NCBI GenBank assembly: GCA_951813545.1
Contig: OX638352.1
Span: forward strand, 1 to 64,000
Reading direction: 5' to 3'
Source: an uncultured Poribacteria bacterium
GTDB lineage: Bacteria > Poribacteria > WGA-4E > WGA-3G
Length of the DNA: 64,000 nt
Translations under genes and position numbers: made by a program
In this document: positions 21,449 through 32,093 of the stretch, piece after piece
Position numbering within the stretch: position 1 is the stretch's first letter
Layout: every line of letters starts with the position of its first letter
The notes under the pieces: model-generated
Database searches by the model: none
What the model saw: the letters and a program-made list of their open reading frames with translations, nothing else
What the model was told of the DNA's origin: nothing

Positions 21449-22336
21449 CTATTTTCTCCAGAATAGAGAATTCACCCATCTGCCAAGCCGTTGTGGAATT
21501 GTCGTGAGTTCAGCACGAAAGAGCGTTAGCCCGGCATCATCGGTGATTGGAATAGCCTTCAGTTGATACGGCGGAGTGTCCAACGTATTCCACCTTATAT
21601 CTGTCGTGCGCGCCGAGCGAAATCCACCTGCCTTCACAATCTCAATCTCGCGCTCGGTATAATCACCGTTCGGGTAACTGAAATGAGAACATTCAACCCC
21701 TAAAAACTTCTCCAAATCCACTTTGCTTTCCAGAATCTCCTGCTTACATTCCACTTCCGTGCAGCGCGGTAGGATCGGATGGAATTGCGTATGCGGTTGA
21801 AAGTCAACGCCCTCCATCATCTCTTTCATTTCCACCATATTGAGTGCCTGCCTGTCCGAATATACCTTTTCAGGTTCAAAGTCAACCGTCCCTTTGAGGG
21901 ATGCCAACCGTTCTACGTTTGAAAGTCTTTTCAATTTCTCTTTCTCTGCCTTGGATTGTCCATCTATCTTAAACCAGAAACGTCGGTGTGTATCAATAAT
22001 CTGCGTACACACATAGAGCGTTGGACGAATATGATATTTCTTGAAAAGTGGCAAGAGTTCGATATTACCAGCGTGCCCATCATCAATTGTAATCACGACG
22101 CTCTTCGGGGGAATCTCTGAAAAATCCTTTCGGTGTATCGCAGCGACAAGGGTATCCAGTGAGATAACCGTATAACGATGTGAGAGGTGAGCGAGATGCT
22201 TTGCGAAAACCGCCGGTTTCGGGTCGTGATACAAGAGGATAGCAACCCGATTCCGACAAACCCACTCTCGGATAAGAAATGGCATGCCCGATAGACAGAC
22301 AAAAATTGCTATCATATTTTTAAGGAAATTACGCAT
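21449..22336 (-). CDS. Polysaccharide deacetylase (NodB) family
   Basis: VVITIDDGHAGN, HTQFHPILP, FSYPNGDY motifs. Confidence 0.88.
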   Translation of the reverse strand: MRNFLKNMIAIFVCLSGMPFLIREWVCRNRVAILLYHDPKPAVFAKHLAHLSHRYTVISLDTLVAAIHRKDFSEIPPKSVVITIDDGHAGNIELLPLFKKYHIRPTLYVCTQIIDTHRRFWFKIDGQSKAEKEKLKRLSNVERLASLKGTVDFEPEKVYSDRQALNMVEMKEMMEGVDFQPHTQFHPILPRCTEVECKQEILESKVDLEKFLGVECSHFSYPNGDYTEREIEIVKAGGFRSARTTDIRWNTLDTPPYQLKAIPITDDAGLTLFRAELTTIPQRLGRWVNSLFWRK

Positions 22337-22360
22337 CTATGAATCCATCCTCAGTCGTTG

Positions 22361-23455
22361 CTACAAAAAACCTTGATAAATCTCTTCCAACTTCCGAAGG
22401 GACTCCGCGCTGTTGAACTTCTTCTGAATCGTCACGCGAGCGTTTCTACCCAACTCACTTGCAAAGCCAGAATCAGTCAACATCCGATGCAATGCTGCTG
22501 CTAACGCTTCTGGATCTTGTGATGGAATCCGAATACCGTTCTTCTCATCTTCGATCAGATCGGTGATGCCACCCACATCCGATGCGATGCACGGCATCCC
22601 GATCCCCATCGCCTCAATCAGTGCATTCGGTGAACTCTCGTGTAAGGAAGGAAGCACAAAAACATCCGCCGTCAAAAGTACAGAGAAAACATCTTCACAA
22701 AAACCGGGGAATGCTATCTGATCAGAGAGTCCGTATTCTGCTGTGAGCGCACGGAGTTCTGCCTCCAATTCACCTTCACCGAGAAACGTGCATCGCCATG
22801 CAACATCTTGTTGGTTAAGCAAATTCAATGCCTCGACCAAATACCGATGTCCCTTTTCAGGTGCAAACCGTCCGACACTTACTATTAACTTTTCTTCAGT
22901 ATTACACGTGTGTGGCTGTGTCCACGCCTCAGTGGGTAATTCCAATAAATTTGGGATGCTAACAATTTTTTTGCCCGGATATCGCTGGGAGAGATGTTGT
23001 TGGATCTGTGCTGAATTCGTCAGTAGGACATCCGCGGTATTGTAGATAAGTTTTTCCGTGAGCCAGAGTCGAAACTTTCCGTATCTCGCATGGTAGTCGC
23101 CGCGTTGTGAGGCGATGAACGGAACCTGCTTCCAAAGACTGAATTTACGGGAAAGTCCACAGAGGAAGTTGGAATACCACAACCAACTATGTACGATGTC
23201 CGGTTCAACCGCGTTGACAATACCACCGAGTGCAAACGCCTTTTCGAGCAATTTTATGCGTCTATCTTTACCCGCAAGTGTCGCAACCTCGCGCACGCAA
23301 GGCAATGCAGCAAGTTCCGCCACGCGTTCCCCTTCAGCACGACTCAGCACAACGGACACTTCATACTGCTCCGGTGCCAACCGATCCAACGTCTTGAGCA
23401 ATTGCGACTCGGCACCGTCTTTTGTCATGGAATCAATGACATAGAGAATCCGCAT
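22361..23455 (-). CDS. Glycosyltransferase family 4-like
   Basis: GRFAPEKGHRYLVEAL, PSLHESSPNALIEAMGIGMPCIASDVGGI. Confidence 0.92.
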   Translation of the reverse strand: MRILYVIDSMTKDGAESQLLKTLDRLAPEQYEVSVVLSRAEGERVAELAALPCVREVATLAGKDRRIKLLEKAFALGGIVNAVEPDIVHSWLWYSNFLCGLSRKFSLWKQVPFIASQRGDYHARYGKFRLWLTEKLIYNTADVLLTNSAQIQQHLSQRYPGKKIVSIPNLLELPTEAWTQPHTCNTEEKLIVSVGRFAPEKGHRYLVEALNLLNQQDVAWRCTFLGEGELEAELRALTAEYGLSDQIAFPGFCEDVFSVLLTADVFVLPSLHESSPNALIEAMGIGMPCIASDVGGITDLIEDEKNGIRIPSQDPEALAAALHRMLTDSGFASELGRNARVTIQKKFNSAESLRKLEEIYQGFL

Positions 23456-23555
23456 CCTTTTAATTTTCCTTGCGGTTCGGTGAGGTAGGTCGCGTCAACA
23501 CATGCCTCGGCGTATATCCATCCGAGCGAGTTGCTTCGGACTACAACCTTTCGAT

Positions 23556-23707
23556 TATGGTAAGATCCGAAAATATGTTGACAGTTCGTCAGGGAACAAC
23601 CCCCACCGCCGCTAGCGAGGGAGTTTTGCTTGGCGTCTTTGCTTGGGTGTTTCTTCTCGTATCCTCGCCTTTGTGTTGGTGTATAGGTAATTACGGGTTT
23701 TACCATA
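23556..23707. repeat. MITE-like element, TIR TATGGTAAGATCC / GGGTTTTACCATA
   Basis: 13-bp near-perfect TIRs; interior shared with 30857-31002. Confidence 0.7.
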
Positions 23708-24034
23708 ATAACTAAAGTTTGGACAATTGTAGCATAGGCTGTTAGCCTGTGGCCTTGTAGGATATGAGACCTTTGGTTTCCTGTGCCAAGGTCCGCAAAC
23801 CACCGTTATTTTTCGCCAAATTCTGTGGTATCTGAAACCCGTAGAAAATCCAGCACTCCTCTGAAACACAGTATCCATCAGCAAACCTACGATAGATGTG
23901 AAATATCGTGTCAGATTTCACTAAGTCCTTAAATCGAACCCACGTTAATTTATTTTTTCTTTTCTGTAGGAGGGGAAAACATCCAAGCAAAACACCCCGA
24001 TTCCCGACTTTTACTGACAACCAACAGCCACTCC

Positions 24035-25552
24035 CTACCAATACGTGTAGAGTAGGACTTCTGAGACGATGAGTTGCGCAACGAGTATACCTGCGACCCA
24101 ATAGAGATCTGACACCGGGCGCGTTGTGAGGTGTTTAGCAACGGGGATAACGAAAAACGGCACCATGAAAATCCATATCCGCTCAACCTCCATCGTAAAC
24201 AGTGTTGAGAATGTAAAAAAGAGGAGTGTTATCAGAAAACCGATGACAAAAGCATCTAACTTTTCATGACGGAATATCCAAGGGATACGACTCCGATTAC
24301 TTTCCTGTTCAGATGACGCGGTGTACTGCTTCCATTCTTTCAGTACTGATACAATCTCACGGAGCCAGATCAGCGTTATCGGAAACCCTACACCAATGAG
24401 GAAGGCAAACAAGTTGGCGAAACTCAGGTGGAAATAACGTCCGATGCTCTCATAACCCGTCCCCATTCCCATCTCATCCTTTTTGATAGCTGCCCAGAGT
24501 GCCTCAATCGGACGGAACCCTGTCAGGATGAAAAGCAACAAGTAGAATCCAATAAATCCCGAAGCCGCGAACAACAAAACCTTCAGATACTGCACGAACC
24601 GCCTTCGCTCCAACAAGGCGAGAACACACAGAAATACACCGACCACTACCGTTGAATACGTCATGAACATTCCGAGGGCAAGCGAAAGCCCGGTCAATAG
24701 GCTATAAGGGCGAAATTCGTGCCATACTTGATCTGGTATGGTTTCCCGGTCCCGCGCTTCATAAAAGAGGTAGACACTTAGAATTGGGAAAACACTGAAG
24801 GGACCGTCCATTGACGTACCGGTGAACATCACGAAATTGGGGGTGATGAGGAAGAGAAGGAGTGCATACCGTCCGACCTTTTCGCCGTAGAGGCGTTCGC
24901 CGAGACGATAGATCGGTATCACCGTAAGCGCAGTGAAGAGAATTGTGACTAACGATGCCGATACCAGATTGTAACCGAAGAGCCCGCTAACATGCCATAA
25001 GAAAAGCACACCTCCCGGCGGATGCGTGCGTGTGTGTCCTGAAAGTGTATCAAACAGTTCCGGTTTGCTATAATCTCTGAGAAACCTACGGATCCCGAGT
25101 TCGTCAACGCGCGGCACATCGCCATAATACTCCAACCCAGTCCGTGTATACGGTTCCAAAAGCGTTAGGATTTGTGTTTTCTCACCGTCGCGTTCAATTT
25201 CTCGGTATCCATCAATTTGGGCAACACTAATGTGAATCGCGAGGAAGCAGATAAACGCTATGCCAATTAAGCGTCGGTCAGACACACCCGAAAGCAGGTA
25301 TTTGTGGCAGAGATATAGGAAGCCGACACACACCGCAAGGGCAGGCAATATCCACCAACTCAAGTCGAAACTCGGCTGGGCGTAAAGAGGCACAATGTGC
25401 TTCTGATACCTCACCGCACCGAGATTGACAGATGTCTCGCGCATAATGTAAAACAAGAATATATGGTAAACACAGAAAAATAGCGCGAGCAACCCAATCT
25501 GGACAGGAATTGATCGAATCGCTTTTTGGATATGCTGTTGTAAGTGTTTCAT
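24035..25552 (-). CDS. Polytopic membrane glycosyltransferase-like protein (GT-C/GT39-like)
   Basis: Multi-TM protein with an acidic first loop and HTRTHPPGGVLFLWH motif. Confidence 0.65.
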   Translation of the reverse strand: MKHLQQHIQKAIRSIPVQIGLLALFFCVYHIFLFYIMRETSVNLGAVRYQKHIVPLYAQPSFDLSWWILPALAVCVGFLYLCHKYLLSGVSDRRLIGIAFICFLAIHISVAQIDGYREIERDGEKTQILTLLEPYTRTGLEYYGDVPRVDELGIRRFLRDYSKPELFDTLSGHTRTHPPGGVLFLWHVSGLFGYNLVSASLVTILFTALTVIPIYRLGERLYGEKVGRYALLLFLITPNFVMFTGTSMDGPFSVFPILSVYLFYEARDRETIPDQVWHEFRPYSLLTGLSLALGMFMTYSTVVVGVFLCVLALLERRRFVQYLKVLLFAASGFIGFYLLLFILTGFRPIEALWAAIKKDEMGMGTGYESIGRYFHLSFANLFAFLIGVGFPITLIWLREIVSVLKEWKQYTASSEQESNRSRIPWIFRHEKLDAFVIGFLITLLFFTFSTLFTMEVERIWIFMVPFFVIPVAKHLTTRPVSDLYWVAGILVAQLIVSEVLLYTYW

Positions 25553-25681
25553 CTAATCTTCGGGCAGGAGACCCAACCCTGTAGGTTTGGGTGCCTTGAC
25601 TACTCTTATTGGCTATTGGCTATCGGTTTGTGGTCGTCAACATCGTTTTCAACGGTCACAGCGGACTCTTGCTGATAGCCA

Positions 25682-26797
25682 TTACTTGGTTTGAACTGTC
25701 TCCAACTGCTGTGCTGCTTCTAACAATGCATTTGCCAAAAATTCTGGGTTTACCTCGTCTTTTCCTCGGAAGGTTCGCACCCGTTCACCACGAACCTTTA
25801 GAACCGCAAGCTCCTTACCGCCCAAATGGATGCCTACCTCAGCGTTACGTGTCTCACCAGGTCCATTGACTTCACACCCCATCACTGCTACCGGAATTTT
25901 AATGCCGTGTTTCTCTAAAAGCTCCTCAGCAACAGCGACGATGTTCTCATAATCTGCGGCAGGGTCACCGCGCCCACAGAACGGGCAAGAGACAACGTCC
26001 AGCATATCGTCTGCCATACCGAGCGCACGCAGGAGTTCTTTGGCAGTCAAGACCTCCTCAACAGGATCGCCGGTAATCGAGATGCGGATGGTATCACCAA
26101 TCCCTTCCTGCAAGAGTGTGCCGATGCCAAGTGTTGATTTGACATGCGCCCGCCGAGGTGTTCCGGCTTCCGTCACACCGAGATGCAGCGGATATGGAAC
26201 CTTCGCTGAAAGCTGACGGTTCGCTTCTATCATCCGAAGCGGATCACTCGATTTGACAGAGATGGCAATGTCTCTGAAATCGTGCTCCTCGCAGATATTG
26301 ACATGCCGCATCGCGCTCTCTACCAAGGCTTCCGCTGTCGGGGACGGATATTTCTCTAACAGATCCTTTTCAAGCGACCCTTCGTTAACACCGATGCGGA
26401 TCGGAATATTCGCTGCTTTCGCTGCGGACAAAACCTCCGCAATCCGTTTCTCGCTACCGATGTTGCCCGGATTGATGCGCACCTTCGCCACACCTGCATC
26501 TACCGCAGCGAGTGCATACCGATAGTTGAAGTGGATATCCGACACTATCGGAACAGGTGCGCGCTTCACAAGCGTACTGAGTGCCTTCGCATCCGGCTCT
26601 TCAGGGACAGCAACACGGACAATCTGCGCGCCCGCCTCCGCACACCGTTCCACCTGTGCCAGCGTGGCATCAACATCGTGTGTCAGCGTGGTCGTCATCG
26701 TCTGGATAGAGATCGGGCTGCCACCGCCGATCGGAATGTCCCCTACCATGATTTCTCGTGTAGGGCGTTTGTTACTGAGCTGTATCAGTTCTTTCAT
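25682..26797 (-). CDS. ispG: 4-hydroxy-3-methylbut-2-en-1-yl diphosphate synthase
   Basis: RPTREIMVGDIPIGGGSPISIQTMTTT, VRINPGNIG, SCPFCGR...VAVMGCEVNGPGE. Confidence 0.95.
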   Translation of the reverse strand: MKELIQLSNKRPTREIMVGDIPIGGGSPISIQTMTTTLTHDVDATLAQVERCAEAGAQIVRVAVPEEPDAKALSTLVKRAPVPIVSDIHFNYRYALAAVDAGVAKVRINPGNIGSEKRIAEVLSAAKAANIPIRIGVNEGSLEKDLLEKYPSPTAEALVESAMRHVNICEEHDFRDIAISVKSSDPLRMIEANRQLSAKVPYPLHLGVTEAGTPRRAHVKSTLGIGTLLQEGIGDTIRISITGDPVEEVLTAKELLRALGMADDMLDVVSCPFCGRGDPAADYENIVAVAEELLEKHGIKIPVAVMGCEVNGPGETRNAEVGIHLGGKELAVLKVRGERVRTFRGKDEVNPEFLANALLEAAQQLETVQTK

Positions 26798-26954
26798 TTT
26801 TTTTATGGTTATCAGTTGTCAGTTGCCTCGCAGTGAGAGTTAAGAGGCACTTTTGTCATCTACTCAAATTTTGCTCACACGCGGAAACCAAATTTGTCTT
26901 GCTTTACATTCTTGAAGTACGCCAAGAATGGGTGAATTGTCACATAAAAATCTC

Positions 26955-28058
26955 TTAACTGATAGCCGATAACTGGCCACTGACAACTCTTAAAGCCGTG
27001 ATGAGTCTCTCGTTTTCTTGTTGTGTGCCGATCGTCACGCGCACCGCATCTGGATAGCCGTAGCCCGCTATTGGACGGACGATGATTCCCTTTCTCAAAA
27101 GCGCATCGGCGACCTCTGCTCCGGATTGTCCGACGTGCAACATAATGAAATTGCCCTCGGTTTCGAGATAACGAAGTCCAAGGTCATCAAACGCGTTGTA
27201 GAGGAAGGCTTTACCGATGTTGTTGTGTTCTTGGCTCTTCACAACATGATCGGTATCCTTCAGTGCTGCGCGCGCCGCTGCTTGCCCTATCAAGCTGCAA
27301 TTGAAGGGTTGGCGAATGCGGTTCAATGTCTCAACCAAAGCGGGTGGAGCGATACCGTAGCCAACGCGCAGCCCTGCAAGCCCATAAATCTTAGAGAACG
27401 TCCGAGTGATGACGAAGTTCCGACCCTCCAGAACATAAGGGAGCGTTTGCGGATAGTCTGAACGTGAAACATACTCATAATAGGCTTCGTCAAAAACAAC
27501 CAGCACATCGTTTGGTACCTGCTCCATAAAAGCCGCTGTCTCGTCTGCCGTGACCATCGTCCCCGTGGGGTTATTCGGATTCGCGACAAAGATAACCTTC
27601 GTCTTATCGGTAATTGCCGCTGCCATTGCAGCAAGGTCATGTGTATCATTCTGCACCGGCACGACGACTGCCGTTGCACTGCACAGCTTCGTCACAACAC
27701 TGTAGACGACGAATGCCCCCACCGCATAGATCACCTCATCCTCAGGAGCGACATAAGCCTCGGCGATTAATTGAAGCACGTCATTCGAGCCGTTCCCTAA
27801 AATCAGGTGCTCCTCAGAGATTCCGATATGTTGTGCGAGATCCCTTTTAAGGTAGTAAGCATTTCCATCGGGGTAGAGATGCACCTGCGTGGCACTTTCA
27901 GCAATCGCCTCTACTGCCAATGGCGACGGCCCCAATGGATTTTCATTGGATGCGAGTTTGATAATATCGGTGATACCGAACTCGCGCTGGACCTCTTCGA
28001 TCGGTTTACCACCTTGATACGGTTGAATCGTATCAATGCTGGGTTTCGGTTTTAGCAT
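26955..28058 (-). CDS. hisC: Histidinol-phosphate aminotransferase
   Basis: KLASNENPLGPSPLA, NPNNPTGTMV, TRTFSKIYGLAGLRVGYG. Confidence 0.93.
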   Translation of the reverse strand: MLKPKPSIDTIQPYQGGKPIEEVQREFGITDIIKLASNENPLGPSPLAVEAIAESATQVHLYPDGNAYYLKRDLAQHIGISEEHLILGNGSNDVLQLIAEAYVAPEDEVIYAVGAFVVYSVVTKLCSATAVVVPVQNDTHDLAAMAAAITDKTKVIFVANPNNPTGTMVTADETAAFMEQVPNDVLVVFDEAYYEYVSRSDYPQTLPYVLEGRNFVITRTFSKIYGLAGLRVGYGIAPPALVETLNRIRQPFNCSLIGQAAARAALKDTDHVVKSQEHNNIGKAFLYNAFDDLGLRYLETEGNFIMLHVGQSGAEVADALLRKGIIVRPIAGYGYPDAVRVTIGTQQENERLITALRVVSGQLSAIS

Positions 28059-28261
28059 AACGTTTGCTTTTCAACTCACTTGTCTCTTTTATTCCAAGCA
28101 CATCCACTGAATACGTCCAAATACACTTCTATTATAACACACCCGCTGCTTTTTCAAAAAGGATTTTTTCATCAAAATGTCCTGCGCACCACACATCCAT
28201 AATTGACTTTCACACAGATGTCTGATACAATATCTTTCACCTGAAACAGTAGGAGAAAAAT

Positions 28262-29866
28262 ATGAGACGATTTGGAACCCAAGGTCCTGTCAATCCCAAA
28301 GATAACTACGTCGTCGCGCGGAGCGAGGAACTCGCTGATTTCATCAACCGTGTTAAACAGGGACGATACATCGTGTTGTTCGCACCGAGACAAACCGGTA
28401 AAACAACGTTTTTCCAAGATGCTCTCAAAGCACTGGCAGCGGAAGGGAAAGACTATTTTCCAATACAACTCAATTTTGAAGAGTACGAAGACACGACACC
28501 CACTGCGTTCTATCATTCGCTTTGTAGAGAAATCTGTAAGGAAATTCGGAAGGTTTTCCGAGTCCGTGCCGAGCAGCCTTCTTCTGAACTCAACAATTTT
28601 TTGGCGAATGCACAGATAACGAACCATCTCTCGATGCGTGAATTTTTTGAACAGTTCACCCTCTTAGAGGAAAATGAGCAGGTCGTTCTCATTATTGACG
28701 AATTTGATGGTATTCCACGCGATGCTCTCAACGGATTCCTCCGTTCGCTTCGCCGGATATACCTCACTGGACGCGAAGGGCGCGCACCATATAGCGTAGG
28801 CATTGTTGGGGTTAAAAATATCACACAACTCAACTACGATCGCTCCATCTCGCCGTTCAACATACAGGACGAATTTACGCTACCAAACTTCAGCATAAAA
28901 CAGGTGCGCGAACTCCTTGCCCAATACACCAACGAAGTTGGACAGCAATTCGCACCGAAAGTCGTTGAGACAGTTCATAAACAGACAGCCGGTCAACCCT
29001 TCCTCGTCAATAGGTTCGCACAGATTCTCACAGAGGAATTAGGTATCCCCAAAACCGAGACGATTGAGATGACTCACTTTTCACAAGCACACGAACAACT
29101 CTTGTCGGAGAGAAACACCAACATTTCACACCTTATTACAAATGTTCGCAGAGATCCACGTTTTGAAAAGATGCTTATGCGTATTGCCTTTTATCAAGAA
29201 AGCAGACGCTTCAATCTGGACAATGACATCATCAGTGAGTTAGCAACTTACGGTATCATCGGAGCAAATGAAGACGGAATATGTCAGATTCTCAATCCAA
29301 TCTATTTACATCGGGTTTTGCAGGCATTTCAACCGCTTATAAATGGACTTGAGGACGAATACTTCTCCCAAGAGGGTCCCGCTGACTTTTCGGAATATAT
29401 TACAGCCACCGGGCAACTTCAGATGCATACCCTCATGGAAAATTTCAAAGATTTCATCGCACGCGCCGGATTCAGAATCCTCCAAGTCCCAGATACACCA
29501 CAAGAATTCGTAGGACAATATCTCCTCTTTGCTTATCTCGACGAGTTCGTGAAAATCGTTGGTGCCACCATGTACTTAGAAGTCCCAACCGGCAGAGGCA
29601 GAGCCGATCTCGTCATTTCGCACGGCGGACAGACGTACATTGTCGAAACAAAGGTGTGGCGCAGCGAACGAGGCTATCAGGCAGGCAAGCAACAACTCGC
29701 AGCATATCTCAAATTGGAAAACGCAACGGAGGGCTACTATGTGGTGTTCGATTATCGCGAAAACTCGGAACCACGAGTGGAAACAGATACAGTGGATAAT
29801 TGTACAATTTACAGTTACGTCATTCCTGTCCTCCAAGCACCTCCATCACAAATCTCACCTGAATGA
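28262..29866 (+). CDS. AAA-like ATPase with C-terminal PD-(D/E)XK-like domain
   Basis: Walker A APRQTGKTTF, Walker B VVLIIDEFD; C-terminal GRADLVISHGGQTYIVETKVWR. Confidence 0.75.
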   Translation: MRRFGTQGPVNPKDNYVVARSEELADFINRVKQGRYIVLFAPRQTGKTTFFQDALKALAAEGKDYFPIQLNFEEYEDTTPTAFYHSLCREICKEIRKVFRVRAEQPSSELNNFLANAQITNHLSMREFFEQFTLLEENEQVVLIIDEFDGIPRDALNGFLRSLRRIYLTGREGRAPYSVGIVGVKNITQLNYDRSISPFNIQDEFTLPNFSIKQVRELLAQYTNEVGQQFAPKVVETVHKQTAGQPFLVNRFAQILTEELGIPKTETIEMTHFSQAHEQLLSERNTNISHLITNVRRDPRFEKMLMRIAFYQESRRFNLDNDIISELATYGIIGANEDGICQILNPIYLHRVLQAFQPLINGLEDEYFSQEGPADFSEYITATGQLQMHTLMENFKDFIARAGFRILQVPDTPQEFVGQYLLFAYLDEFVKIVGATMYLEVPTGRGRADLVISHGGQTYIVETKVWRSERGYQAGKQQLAAYLKLENATEGYYVVFDYRENSEPRVETDTVDNCTIYSYVIPVLQAPPSQISPE

Positions 29867-30152
29867 TTCTGTCCAAAATACAGGTTCGTTTAGTTTTCTC
29901 TTTTGTAGCGCATCCTGTTAGGTTGCGCTAATTGATGCACAGGAAACCAACGGTCTCCTATGCTACAAGGGGTTCTCTGCGTATCGGTAGCAAGGATTCG
30001 CGTTGAAAATAGGTTTCCAAACTGGAAAACTAAATAGTTCTGGTCCAAAATATCTGATCGCTTGACAAAAAAACGGATTTCGTTAAAATAATGCAGAATT
30101 GTAATTCTCACTATACCAATTTGCACATGCTTAGCATGCGAAAGGAAAACTC

Positions 30153-30776
30153 ATGACACAAACACCACCAGAATCCGCAGTTGTTCTTTTTGATGGCACA
30201 GACCTCAGCAACTGGACAAGCCTCGATGGCAGCGAACCCGGTTGGAAAGTCGAAGACGGCGCAATGCTCGTCGTCCCACGTACGGGTGACGTAATAAGCA
30301 AAGAAACCTTCACTGATCACTTCGTCCATATCGAATTCAGGTGTCCCGATATGCCTGAAGCGACCGGACAGGCGAAAGGCAACAGCGGTGTATTCCTTCA
30401 AGGCAGATATGAAGTTCAGGTCTTGGACTCCTATGGCATCGATGTCCCTGGAATGGGCGACTGTGGCGCAATTTACAATCAGTTCGCACCACTCGTCAAC
30501 GCCTGCAAACCACCGCTTGAATGGCAGTCTTACGATATAACCTTCCGGGCACCTCGCTTCAACGAGGTAGGTGAGATGGCTGAAGGTCCACGCATAACCG
30601 TCATCCAGAACAGCTTGGTCATCATAAATAACGCGCAGCTGGCAAGCACAACAGGTGGGAGCGTGGGTGAGGCTGCCGAGCCGGGTCCACTCCGCCTGCA
30701 AGATCACGGCAATGACGTTAGGTACCGGAACGCCTGGGCAGTTCCACTGCCACTTGAAGGCTCAGATCAGTATTAG
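30153..30776 (+). CDS. DUF1080 (3-keto-disaccharide hydrolase-like) protein
   Basis: VVLFDGTDLSNWTSLDGSEPGWKVEDGAM, GNSGVFLQGRYEVQVLDSYG. Confidence 0.92.
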   Translation: MTQTPPESAVVLFDGTDLSNWTSLDGSEPGWKVEDGAMLVVPRTGDVISKETFTDHFVHIEFRCPDMPEATGQAKGNSGVFLQGRYEVQVLDSYGIDVPGMGDCGAIYNQFAPLVNACKPPLEWQSYDITFRAPRFNEVGEMAEGPRITVIQNSLVIINNAQLASTTGGSVGEAAEPGPLRLQDHGNDVRYRNAWAVPLPLEGSDQY

Positions 30777-30856
30777 AGGAAATAGTTTTCAGTTATCAGT
30801 ACTCAGTCATACTCTTGTGGTAGTTCCGAGAAAAACACCTGCCACAAATTGTCTAT

Positions 30857-31002
30857 TATAGTAAAATCCAAAAATATGTTTACAGTTCGTCACGGAACAA
30901 ACACCCCACTGCCGCTGGCGAGGATTGTATCCGGGGTCCCCACCCGTTACTGGGAAGGGGCGCCCTTGTGTTGGTGTATAAGTAATTATGGGTTTTACTA
31001 TA
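30857..31002. repeat. MITE-like element, TIR TATAGTAAAATCC / GGGTTTTACTATA
   Basis: Same TIRs and interior (AAAATATGTTkACAGTTCGTCAsGGAACAA...TTGTGTTGGTGTATA.GTAATTA.GGGTTTTAC) as 23556-23707. Confidence 0.75.
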
Positions 31003-31074
31003 ACTGATAACCGAAAGATTTTTCGCAGAAAAATCGTACTGATAACTGATAACTGACCAATAGAAAGGAATCTT

Positions 31075-32022
31075 ATGGCAAATCAAGCTCTACCTACAAT
31101 CCCAAGGCGGCGGTTAGGACGGACGGAATTGAGTATACCGGTTATCCCATTCGGCACACAAGGGTTTGGAAACAATTTCGGCTTCGTTTCAGATGAAGAG
31201 GCTGTCGCACTCGTCAAACACTCGGTGTCAATCGGTGTAAACCACTTCGATTGCGCACGCTGTTATGGAGATTCCATGCGGAAACTCGGTTTGGCGTTGA
31301 AGGAGATTCCGCGCGAGGATGTCATCATCACTGGAAGGCTCTGCTGCCATTCCGCAGCAGACTGGGGTGGTTACGGACAAGGTAGACCCAATTATTCTGC
31401 CGAACGCGCAATCGCTGACCTTGAGGATCAACTCGACCTCCTCGGCACAGACTACTTCGACGGTATGCTCATCCACGACCCAAGCGAGATCGATCCGACG
31501 CTCGAAAAGGGCGGCACGCTTGATGGCTTGCTCCAGTGTAAAGCGCGTGGACTCGTGAACCATCTTGGATACGGGATGCGTCCCCACGATTTCCACCTCA
31601 AGGCGATGGCAACAGGCGATGTAGACCTCATCCTGTGCTTCAACGATTACAACCTCGTCCGGCAGAATGCAGCCGACGATATACTCCCTGCTGCCGCTGA
31701 AGCCGATATTGGGGTCATGAACGGCTGGTCGATCCTACGCGGTATCCTCACAGGTGTCGATATTGACGCAGAAATTGAACGTGGACGCTGGAAAAAAGAA
31801 GGTGATGTTGCAGCAGCATACCCAATTTGGGAATGGTGCGTTGAAGAAGGAATAAGTTTGCTTCAACTTGCACTCCAGTTCTGCTTGAAGGAAGAGCGGA
31901 TTCAAGGCAATAACATCGGGAGTCTCAACGTTGAGCAGCTTGAGGCAAACGTCCGAGCCGCCAGCACACCGCTCTCCGATGAAGTCTGGGAGAAATACGA
32001 AGCACGTTTTGGAAACAAGTAG
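31075..32022 (+). CDS. Aldo/keto reductase family protein
   Basis: RRLGRTELSIPVIPFGTQGFG, GVNHFDCARCYGDS. Confidence 0.88.
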   Translation: MANQALPTIPRRRLGRTELSIPVIPFGTQGFGNNFGFVSDEEAVALVKHSVSIGVNHFDCARCYGDSMRKLGLALKEIPREDVIITGRLCCHSAADWGGYGQGRPNYSAERAIADLEDQLDLLGTDYFDGMLIHDPSEIDPTLEKGGTLDGLLQCKARGLVNHLGYGMRPHDFHLKAMATGDVDLILCFNDYNLVRQNAADDILPAAAEADIGVMNGWSILRGILTGVDIDAEIERGRWKKEGDVAAAYPIWEWCVEEGISLLQLALQFCLKEERIQGNNIGSLNVEQLEANVRAASTPLSDEVWEKYEARFGNK

Positions 32023-32038
32023 TCAATAACCACATACG

Positions 32039-32065
32039 GTAGGTGCGGTTTTCAACCGCACCGGA
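32039..32065. repeat. REP-like hairpin GGTAG-GTGCGGTT-TTC-AACCGCAC-C
   Basis: Same type near 15948, 16021, 33200, 33268, 46078, with GTAG at the stem foot. Confidence 0.65.
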
Positions 32066-32093
32066 ACCGCTACCAAACCACCCCTACTGACAA

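Noticed and set aside
23742-24101. 119-aa minus-strand ORF between glycosyltransferase genes
   Set aside because: Overlaps repeat-rich intergenic DNA; translation shows no domain and no convincing start site.
27018-27461. 147-aa plus-strand ORF opposite hisC
   Set aside because: Antisense to a clear housekeeping gene; no recognisable product.
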